A model generated the notes under the pieces. That model was not told where the DNA came from. It searched no databases and worked only from the letters and a program-made list of their open reading frames with translations. DNA of 19,930 bases from JBDROU01 sp043809745 [NCBI: bacterium] (GTDB taxonomy: Bacteria > Elusimicrobiota > JBDRMW01), in assembly GCA_043809745.1 (NCBI GenBank), contig JBDROU010000002.1:1-19930 (forward strand). The letters run 5' to 3'. Position numbers and translations under genes: made by a program. Shown piece by piece: positions 6,326-12,057 of the stretch; position 1 is the stretch's first letter, and every line of letters starts with the position of its first letter.

Positions 6326-6351
6326 AATACCTTACCCAATGGGGTATTTTT
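6326..6351 (+). terminator. Terminator-like hairpin in the recombinase leader
   Basis: TACCC (6333-6337) and GGGTA (6342-6346) form a 5-bp stem with a four-base loop followed by TTTTT (6347-6351). AATACC (6326-6331) can instead pair with GGTATT (6343-6348). A hairpin plus T-run between promoter and gene suggests an attenuator. A related GGGGTATT lies at 6255-6262. Confidence 0.45.
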
Positions 6352-6399
6352 AACCTTATGACACATTCTCCCGCTACCCTAACCGGTAACGGGGGAACC

Positions 6400-7149
6400 A
6401 TGACTAAGGTCTCCGCCTATATCAGAGTCAGCACCGATTTACAAACCGACGGCTTAGGTCTCCAAATACAAAAAGACTCAATCCTAAAGTATCTTAATTC
6501 CCGACCTAATTATCAATTAACCAAAATCTATGAAGACCCGGGGTATAGCGGTGCAGGAATTGACCGCCCGGGTTTAAGTGAATTACTCACAGACGCCAAA
6601 GAACACAAATTCAACAAAATTATTGTGGCAAGGCTTGATAGATTAAGCCGGGATTTATATACAGCACTCTGGCTGGAGAAAGAGCTGTTACTCCATGATG
6701 TAACAGTTGAATCCGTCAGTGAACCATTCCGAGAAAACGACCCGATAAGCACAGCCATGCGGCAGATTATCCATGTGTTCGCTCAATTAGAGAAGGAGCG
6801 GATTAAAGAAAGAATGCTGTCCGGCAGGATGCGGAAACTGCAAAATGGTGATTATTCAGGCGGGGCACCAGCAACAGGCTACAAAACCGAAAAAGGCAAA
6901 CTGGTTATAAATGAAAAAGAAGTTGAAATCCTTAGGCGCATTTATGGGCTTAGAATCAGAAGAAAATCATATAACGCCATTGCCGCCATACTGAATAAAG
7001 AAGGAATACCGTCAAAACACGGGAAACTTTTCTATGCCAATACAATTCATTATATTTTGAAAAATCCCGTTTATAAAGGAATCATCCGGTATGGTAAAGT
7101 GGTGAAAGGAAACCATGAAAAAATTATGTTCTGGAAGAAAGGAATTTAA
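6400..7149 (+). CDS. Short serine recombinase (resolvase/invertase family)
   Basis: The 249-aa protein has a resolvase catalytic domain (residues 1-150) with the active YIRVSTD segment and Ser11, and the conserved RLDRLSRD arginines. A Recombinase (PF07508-type) DNA-binding domain follows to the end (NAIAAILNKEGIPSKHGKLF, NPVYKGIIRYGK). Large serine integrases usually continue with a zinc-ribbon and coiled coil and reach 450-550 aa. This one stops straight after the recombinase domain, so it is truncated or belongs to a compact subfamily. I chose the ATG at 6400 because GGGGG lies just before it; a start at 6358 would add 14 unlikely residues. The element already has a tyrosine integrase at its end, so this enzyme may resolve dimers, invert DNA or be left from an older element. 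Confidence 0.85.
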   Translation: MTKVSAYIRVSTDLQTDGLGLQIQKDSILKYLNSRPNYQLTKIYEDPGYSGAGIDRPGLSELLTDAKEHKFNKIIVARLDRLSRDLYTALWLEKELLLHDVTVESVSEPFRENDPISTAMRQIIHVFAQLEKERIKERMLSGRMRKLQNGDYSGGAPATGYKTEKGKLVINEKEVEILRRIYGLRIRRKSYNAIAAILNKEGIPSKHGKLFYANTIHYILKNPVYKGIIRYGKVVKGNHEKIMFWKKGI

Positions 7150-7178
7150 TCCCACCATTAAATGGGATTAGTTTTTTT
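7147..7178 (+). terminator. Intrinsic terminator of the recombinase gene
   Basis: TAATCCCA (7147-7154) pairs perfectly with TGGGATTA (7163-7170) around an 8-base loop, and after one G comes a run of seven T (7172-7178). It begins at the recombinase stop codon (7147-7149), so it separates that gene from the DUF3768-ATPase operon. Confidence 0.85.
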
Positions 7179-7231
7179 AAGTAAAAGACAACACAGGTAT
7201 ATTTGAACAACGGGGAATTATTTCCCGTCCC

Positions 7232-7305
7232 AAAAAAAATGAGCGGGTTTGCAGACCCGCTCAAAGGAGCAGAATACAAAACCCGGTCAGGTTTAATATC
7301 GCTCT
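7232..7305 (-). ncRNA. Predicted antisense RNA (~74 nt) against the DUF3768-ATPase leader
   Basis: On the minus strand a near-consensus promoter (7340-7312) is followed, about 50 bases after its predicted start near 7305, by a 9-bp hairpin: TGAGCGGGT, loop CTGCAA, ACCCGCTCA (7263-7240). A run of eight T (7239-7232) completes an intrinsic terminator. A small upstream stem AAACC/GGTTT can form in the same RNA. There is no minus-strand gene nearby for this promoter or terminator to serve, so a free-standing small RNA is the simplest reading. It is fully complementary to the + leader of the operon at 7361-9324. Plasmid copy-control RNAs have this size, shape and position upstream of a replication gene. 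Expression has not been shown. Confidence 0.6.
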
Positions 7306-7364
7306 TTTTGTATTGTAGGAAACTGGAAAATAAATGTCAATGGAAGGAGGTGAAAAAATTATGA
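7239..7364 (+). CDS. Possible 41-codon leader ORF coupled to the DUF3768 gene
   Basis: An open frame runs from ATG 7239 to TGA 7362-7364, and its stop overlaps the DUF3768 start in the arrangement ATGA at 7361. It starts MSGFADPLKGAEYK and resembles no known protein. Its start codon falls in the stem of the antisense-RNA hairpin, so pairing with that RNA would hide it. The plasmid R1 tap-repA system has a comparable coupled leader. There is no ribosome site before its ATG, and the DUF3768 gene has an excellent one of its own, so it may be chance. Confidence 0.25.
   Translation: MSGFADPLKGAEYKTRSGLISLFLYCRKLENKCQWKEVKKL
7312..7340 (-). promoter_or_regulatory. Strong minus-strand sigma70 promoter for the antisense RNA
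   Basis: Read on the minus strand: TTGACA (7340-7335), exactly 17 bases, TACAAT (7317-7312). The -35 is full consensus and the -10 has five of six matches. It lies within the leader and ribosome-site region of the DUF3768 gene and points away from it. Confidence 0.7.
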
Positions 7365-7660
7365 GCATAGCGGAACGCAATGATGCTTTCAGAAGGTCTA
7401 TTCCTTACAGTGATAATCCCAGAAACAAGGTGTTTCTAACCCGTGGGATTTTTGCTGAATACTCCGATTCTGAGATTGCCGACATTATCACAATGGTAAG
7501 GAATTTCGGGAGCTTCAATGAGGAAAATAATTGTTACGGGGAGAATGATTTCGGCAAAATCGTTTATCTTGGCAGAGATATTTTCTGGAAGATTGATGAT
7601 TATGCAGGTCAAGAAGATACGGAGCTTGTAATGACCATAATGTTAAGTGAAGAATACTAA
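7361..7660 (+). CDS. DUF3768 family protein
   Basis: The 99-aa protein matches DUF3768 from end to end: IAERNDAFRRS at the N-terminus, VFLTRGIF, FGSFNEENNCYGENDFGKI in the middle, then IFWKIDDYAGQ and the terminal TIMLSEEY. The family is known from bacterial plasmids and mobile elements and has no assigned function. I chose ATG 7361 because a strong ribosome site, AGGAGGTG (7345-7352), lies 8 bases before it; the ATG at 7334 precedes that site. It is followed after 17 bases, with its own AAAGGAG, by the replication ATPase, so both are in one transcript. The antisense RNA at 7232-7305 opposes their common leader. Confidence 0.88.
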   Translation: MSIAERNDAFRRSIPYSDNPRNKVFLTRGIFAEYSDSEIADIITMVRNFGSFNEENNCYGENDFGKIVYLGRDIFWKIDDYAGQEDTELVMTIMLSEEY

Positions 7661-7677
7661 ACGAAAGGAGAGCAAGT

Positions 7678-9324
7678 ATGTTGAAACTTGTAAAAGATAT
7701 TATTTCGGAATCAAAAGTGCTGGATAAGATGCCGGAGCCGAATCCGGCTATTCCTTATATTGAGGAGATTAGCGATAACAGCGTTATCTACCATATTGGT
7801 GATACGGAATATCAGGCGGACAATATAACGCAGACCTCATATGGAATCCGGGCGGTGATTGAAATGCGTCATAAAGGCGATCTGGTTAACAAGAATCTGG
7901 TATCATTATACAGCTCAAGAGCCAGAGTAGAATTCATAAATAAACTCAAAGGATTTGACCCTAAAAAAACGGAGCGTCAGCTATTGTGTCTGGAATCCGA
8001 ACTCAAGAAATTTCTTGAGCGGACTATTAAGCATAAACTTATAAAGGAGAATAAAAAAGCTCCTGAAATAACAGAAGAAGATAAAAAAGCGGCAATGGAG
8101 TTTCTTACTTCACCCGATATGTTTTCAATAATTGAGAAAGATATAACGGCATTAGGATATGTGGGTGAAAACACAAATAAAATATTAACATATCTGATTG
8201 CCACATCAAGGAAACTGGATAATCCTTTGAGCGGCGTCGTTAAAGCACAAAGCTCAAGCGGAAAATCCCAGCTATTAAAAAGTATAGTGTCACTGATGCC
8301 TCCGGAGGAAATAGTTGATGTTTCGCGCATCACCGACAATGCCCTGTTCTGGCTGAATACAAATGATTTAAAGCACAAACTTATAACGATTGCGGAAAGA
8401 GAAGGCAGTGACGGTGCTAATTATTCCATACGCTTATTGCAATCAGAGAAGAAATTAAGACTTCTTGCACCGCAGAAAGGTGAATGCGATGTTTTGAAGA
8501 CGCAATGGCTTGAGGTTAACGGGCCGGTAGCATTTCTTGAGACGACGACAGGCACCGTTGTTGAGATTGACAACCACACAAGAGTTTTTGAAATTTACAT
8601 TGACGAAAGCGAGGAGCAGACCAAACTAATACAAAACGCCCAGAAACAAGCCCGGACTTTGGAAGGGATGTTTCTGAAAAAGTATGCAGACGCAATAATC
8701 AAAAAACATCAAAACGCCCAGAGATTATTAGAACCGCTTAAAGTGGTAGTACCATTTGCACCGCTTGTTGAATTTCCTACCCGCTGGGTTAGAACCCGTA
8801 GGGACATGGACAGGTTTTTAGATTTGATAACCGCAATTAGCTTTTTGAGGCAATTTCAAAAAACTGTCAGCGAAGACGGTTTAATCGGGCGGTTTGTGGA
8901 AGCAAATGCGGATGATTACGAAACCGCATATAAACTTGCAGTAGATGTCTTAGGGCAGAATTTGGACGAGCTGGATAAACGCTCCAGAGAATTACTCGGG
9001 CAGATTGTGGAAATGGTCAATGAGATGTCAGAGCGCAATGACGGCACCGATGAAATAACATTCACCCGTAGGGATATTATAGATTACCTGAAGAAAAACG
9101 GTGTTCAAATATACCCGCAGATTTTGCAGAATTATATCACTCCCCTTGAGGAGTCGGAATTCATTGAATTATTATCCGGAGGCAGAGGAAAAAAGAGCGT
9201 CTATAAACTTAATTTAACCACAGACGATAACGGCAGAATTACAATCCCTTCAATAATCAAAGGTTTAACCTCACCCGACGAATTAAGAGCCAAAATATCA
9301 AAACTAACCAAACCCGCTATCTAA
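7678..9324 (+). CDS. Replication-type ATPase/helicase of a mobile element
   Basis: This 548-aa protein has an N-terminal region of about 140 residues without zinc finger or Toprim motifs. A P-loop ATPase follows: Walker A AQSSSGKS (190-197), Walker B-like LITIAERE (235-242), then LLQSEKKLRLL and FLETTTGTVVEIDNHTRVF at about 288-306, ending in DESEEQT. A C-terminal winged-helix segment follows (FTRRDIIDYLKKNG...). This block order is what I recall from helicase parts of primase-helicase proteins on plasmids, phages and integrative elements; I give no family name. The likely role is unwinding or initiation during element replication, in the cytoplasm. It lies downstream of DUF3768 and the antisense RNA, and upstream of a C-rich non-coding stretch starting at its stop. 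A phage O-like protein at 10515 may cooperate with it. Confidence 0.75.
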   Translation: MLKLVKDIISESKVLDKMPEPNPAIPYIEEISDNSVIYHIGDTEYQADNITQTSYGIRAVIEMRHKGDLVNKNLVSLYSSRARVEFINKLKGFDPKKTERQLLCLESELKKFLERTIKHKLIKENKKAPEITEEDKKAAMEFLTSPDMFSIIEKDITALGYVGENTNKILTYLIATSRKLDNPLSGVVKAQSSSGKSQLLKSIVSLMPPEEIVDVSRITDNALFWLNTNDLKHKLITIAEREGSDGANYSIRLLQSEKKLRLLAPQKGECDVLKTQWLEVNGPVAFLETTTGTVVEIDNHTRVFEIYIDESEEQTKLIQNAQKQARTLEGMFLKKYADAIIKKHQNAQRLLEPLKVVVPFAPLVEFPTRWVRTRRDMDRFLDLITAISFLRQFQKTVSEDGLIGRFVEANADDYETAYKLAVDVLGQNLDELDKRSRELLGQIVEMVNEMSERNDGTDEITFTRRDIIDYLKKNGVQIYPQILQNYITPLEESEFIELLSGGRGKKSVYKLNLTTDDNGRITIPSIIKGLTSPDELRAKISKLTKPAI

Positions 9325-9700
9325 CCTATCCAAAACCACATATTTATGGTTTTTCCCTCTCAAAACCCCCGCTATCCAAATTAAAACATTCTGTGAATAA
9401 CCCTTATATAAAAACCCTAACCTCAAAAACTACCCCAAAAAATCAAATTTACAACCATTAACCACCCAAACCCCCATATATCAAAAATAGCCCCCTTAAA
9501 ACTCATTTAAGACGCCTTAAAATACAAATAAACCCATTATTTACCGTCGGGAAACACCCTTGTTCAAAAATACCTGCGAATTATATATAACCCTCAAATC
9601 ACTTTTGAACTTTTATACCCCTTATTTTCGGTGCTCTTGCGGGTAACCCCATTAAAACACTCATTATATATACCCCCTACCCATTTTGCCTTTAAGGTTT
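9325..9700 (+). other. Second C-rich, G-poor non-coding stretch
   Basis: The 418-bp gap between the ATPase stop and the gene at 9743 holds no gene that I can support. From the stop codon onward the + strand is rich in ACCC, ACCCC and CCCCC runs and nearly lacks G; 9396-9489 has none in 94 bases. One CCGTCGG palindrome lies at 9544-9550, and ATACCCC occurs at about 9614 and 9668. The position directly after a long + strand operon fits a Rho-dependent terminator. An origin region is an alternative because it follows a replication gene. Confidence 0.5.
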
Positions 9701-9742
9701 TATACTTATGAATAAAGACCATGTCTACAAGAGGAGTTATAT

Positions 9743-10378
9743 ATGAATGATAAAGATATTATAGACACTGAATATGTGGTTTATCGGCGAAAAAAAGGAC
9801 AAAGCGGTTCAGATGCGTTGCTTAATGCAATTGCTATTGAAGTGTATGATGATATATCCCCAAAAATTAGAATTAACATTGATAAACCAATTTCATTTAG
9901 ACACTTTGATAAATGTTGGAAGGTAGTAAATAAATTGCAAAATAAATATATAGGAGCAAGAAAGAAAACAAAGCAAGGTGAATATAAATTGTTCCATTAC
10001 TACTATTGGTCAGAGTATAAGAAGTTAGCTAAACTTAAATACTTATTTAAAGACCTTATAAAGAATATAAAGAAGCTTAAAAAACTTGGCATAAATAAAG
10101 AAAAAAAACTATCAATTCACAAGGTGATATTTTGTGCAGACTATGATTCATATTTTCGCTTTCTGGGCTATCAAATAACTGATTGGAATGATTCAGATTT
10201 AAGACAAAGAATCAGAAAAGAAATCGTACTGGGATTAAGGAAAATGAAAGACAATATGCTGAATCAAAAAGCGGAGCAGATAGCACTAATGATGATTGAT
10301 TTAAATACAACCAAGCAAGTAGATTCATTTCAACAAGAATCACTACCAGAGATGTATCCATGCAATCCCCCTTTCTGA
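9743..10378 (+). CDS. Uncharacterised basic 211-aa protein
   Basis: I do not recognise this protein. It is soluble, Lys- and Tyr-rich and very AT-rich in codons. It has an N-terminal part with MNDKDIIDTEYVVYRRKKG and a predicted coiled, highly basic middle (about residues 75-125: YKKLAKLKYLFKDLIKNIKKL). There is no Cys motif, P-loop or membrane segment. A clear ribosome site, GAGGAG, lies six bases before its ATG. It stands alone between the C-rich gap and the replication O-like gene, which has its own promoter. The strong positive charge suggests nucleic-acid binding, but this is inference only. Confidence 0.65.
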   Translation: MNDKDIIDTEYVVYRRKKGQSGSDALLNAIAIEVYDDISPKIRINIDKPISFRHFDKCWKVVNKLQNKYIGARKKTKQGEYKLFHYYYWSEYKKLAKLKYLFKDLIKNIKKLKKLGINKEKKLSIHKVIFCADYDSYFRFLGYQITDWNDSDLRQRIRKEIVLGLRKMKDNMLNQKAEQIALMMIDLNTTKQVDSFQQESLPEMYPCNPPF

Positions 10379-10450
10379 AATGCTAGTGCAATAAACTTAT
10401 CGCTATTACTTACCTCTATTTTGGAACTTTCCGTACCGCACTTTATAGAT

Positions 10451-10479
10451 TTTACCGGCTTAAACCACTGTAATATAAT
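10451..10479 (+). promoter_or_regulatory. Promoter of the replication O-like gene
   Basis: TTTACC (10451-10456), 17 bases, TATAAT (10474-10479) gives ideal spacing and a perfect -10. Predicted start near 10486 leaves about 29 bases to the ATG at 10515, with GGAGG between. Confidence 0.65.
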
Positions 10480-10514
10480 AGCCAAAGAACAATTATTATT
10501 TGCGGAGGTTTATA

Positions 10515-11456
10515 ATGGTAAAAAAGTTGAGATTAATTATTAAAAAGGAAAAGATTCCTTCAAAGAATTTTACCAAGGTGCCGAATATTATATTGGAGGA
10601 ATTAATTAAAAATAATTTCAATGGTTCCCAGTATCAAATTCTTCTTGCGATTATACGCAGAACTTTTGGATGGCATAAAACATATACACCGATTGCTAGG
10701 TCTTTATATGAGCGGATGTGTTCCAAAACAAGCAATTCATTGGAGCGGGCTATTAAAGAATTACGAAAAAGAAACATTATTAAAAAACATGGTGAAGGTA
10801 GATATGGTGCTGTATGGTCAATAAGTGAAGATATTAAATTATGGGATAAAAGATTGCCTCCAAAAATTAAATCAGAAATGGCGAAGAAGCTCCCCCTAAA
10901 TGAGTTGATTTCACTACCCCCATTATCTGATAAAACAACCAGACAAGTACCACTAGAAAAGGGGGATATAGATAGAAAAGGACTATTAAAAGAAAAGGCT
11001 AAACAAGATAACTATGAAACAAACCCATTAAAATCAGATGATGATTATTTAGAAATACAAAAGGAGCTTAACTATCCAGTTTATCCTAAGGATGCAATTG
11101 CATCACCCAACTACCTTGTAAACAAATACTTTCAGTACTATAGAGAACTCTATAAGGAGGAGCCGGATGCCTTTAGGAAAAATGTGGCGCGGAAATACTT
11201 CAGCAAGTTAGTTGTTGACCATGAAGGATATTATGACCAGAATGATGAGCCTGGCAATAGAGTTCATGACATGGGATGTGTTTTGCACTGGTGGATGTTT
11301 AAGAAGACGAATGTGAGTAAAACAGTCAGAAATAGTAAATTCAATCCCTACTTCTTTTACTTAGATGTTAGGAAATTATTCAAGGCATTTACAGCTGACA
11401 TGAATTTGTGTGCCGAGTATCATGTATATAGGTTTTATGATCACATGTTTGATTGA
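10515..11456 (+). CDS. Phage replication protein O-like DNA-binding protein
   Basis: The 313-aa protein begins with the phage replication O N-terminal (PF04492-type) winged-helix pattern at about residues 18-90: FTKVPNIILEELIKNNFNGSQ, then ILLAIIRRTFGWHKTYTPIA and LERAIKELRKRNIIKKHGEGRYG. In lambda this domain binds origin iterons and recruits the helicase. The C-terminal half (PDAFRKNVARKYFSKLVVD..., HWWMFKKTN) I do not recognise. ATG 10515 is chosen because GGAGG lies six bases before it; an upstream frame from 10500 would add five residues. No clear iterons are present within the gene. It probably works with the ATPase at 7678 to replicate the excised element. Confidence 0.78.
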   Translation: MVKKLRLIIKKEKIPSKNFTKVPNIILEELIKNNFNGSQYQILLAIIRRTFGWHKTYTPIARSLYERMCSKTSNSLERAIKELRKRNIIKKHGEGRYGAVWSISEDIKLWDKRLPPKIKSEMAKKLPLNELISLPPLSDKTTRQVPLEKGDIDRKGLLKEKAKQDNYETNPLKSDDDYLEIQKELNYPVYPKDAIASPNYLVNKYFQYYRELYKEEPDAFRKNVARKYFSKLVVDHEGYYDQNDEPGNRVHDMGCVLHWWMFKKTNVSKTVRNSKFNPYFFYLDVRKLFKAFTADMNLCAEYHVYRFYDHMFD

Positions 11457-11491
11457 AAGGTATTATCTATTAGAAAAGGAGGTGATTTGAA

Positions 11492-11662
11492 ATGAGTGAA
11501 AGTAATGAAAAAGAAGAAGCCCTTATTACTAAGGCAATAAGTCAGATGACTGAAGCGCTTGAAATGATGGAGTCTGGCGAACAAGAAGGTTACATTAATG
11601 AAAAGTTGAACATTGTGCAAGACTGTATGACGCTTATTCGTTGGTATAGAGGCGAGGAGTAA
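11492..11662 (+). CDS. Acidic 56-aa helical protein
   Basis: This short gene has a textbook ribosome site, AAGGAGGTGAT (11476-11486), followed by ATG 11492, which makes it convincing despite its size. The product, MSESNEKEEALITKAISQMT to WYRGEE, is acidic and probably one or two amphipathic helices with a possible coiled coil. I recognise no family. It starts 35 bases after the O-like gene and probably shares its transcript. Small acidic proteins in this position of mobile elements are often regulators or partner-binding proteins, but there is no direct evidence. Confidence 0.7.
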   Translation: MSESNEKEEALITKAISQMTEALEMMESGEQEGYINEKLNIVQDCMTLIRWYRGEE

Positions 11663-11693
11663 AAGCAAGATGTTGGTTTAATTGCGTATTTGC

Positions 11694-11745
11694 GGTATGG
11701 CAAGGCAAGTCAAGGCAAGGCAAGGCATGGCATAGCATAGCAAGG
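11694..11745 (+). repeat. Pentanucleotide array, GGCAA/GGCAT type
   Basis: About ten 5-bp units run head to tail: GGTAT, GGCAA twice, GTCAA, GGCAA twice, GGCAT twice, AGCAT, AGCAA. Every second unit falls on the same helix face. It lies in the 141-bp gap between the 56-aa gene and the excisionase-like gene. It could be a regulator or initiator binding array, or a slippage-prone microsatellite that changes spacing ahead of xis. Confidence 0.75.
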
Positions 11746-11803
11746 TTTAATGCAGGTTGAATAACAGGTGCTATATTTTGTGAAGAATTTAGGATAGCTT
11801 AAT

Positions 11804-12001
11804 ATGAGTTTATTGAATGTTAGCCAAGTTGCAGAACTACTAAATGTGTCGCCATATACCGTCTATGGTTATGTGAGCGAAGGTAAGATTCCTGTGGTTA
11901 AACTTGGGAATCTTAATCGGTTTAGACTTGAAGATGTTGAGCAGTTTATTGTCTCAAATAGACGAGATAAAAGAGATTATAGTGACGGCGGACAAAAATG
12001 A
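11804..12001 (+). CDS. Excisionase-like HTH protein (Xis)
   Basis: The 65-aa protein has the excisionase-family helix-turn-helix (HTH_17/MerR-like): LLNVSQVAELLNVSPYTVYGYVSEGKIPVVKLGNLNRFRLEDVEQFI, followed by a charged tail. Such proteins bind phased direct repeats at element ends and bias the integrase toward excision, or act as small repressors. It lies 56 bp upstream of the integrase in the same orientation, the usual xis-int order. The phased repeats at 190-240 are its likely targets. AGGA lies about nine bases before the ATG. Confidence 0.85.
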   Translation: MSLLNVSQVAELLNVSPYTVYGYVSEGKIPVVKLGNLNRFRLEDVEQFIVSNRRDKRDYSDGGQK

Positions 12002-12057
12002 AATATTTACTTTTAATCAAGGCTTTGCTATAAAATAAACACAGCGGAGGGTAAGAT

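Noticed and set aside
7240-7263. Plus-strand terminator before the DUF3768 gene
   Set aside because: The hairpin is followed on the + strand by AAGGAG, not T; the T-run exists only on the minus strand.
9708-9746. 12-codon frame whose stop overlaps the ATG of the gene at 9743
   Set aside because: Too short, no ribosome site, and the gene at 9743 has its own GAGGAG; overlap is expected often by chance.
11694-11745. CRISPR array
   Set aside because: Units are 5 bp with no spacers and no cas genes are present in the window.
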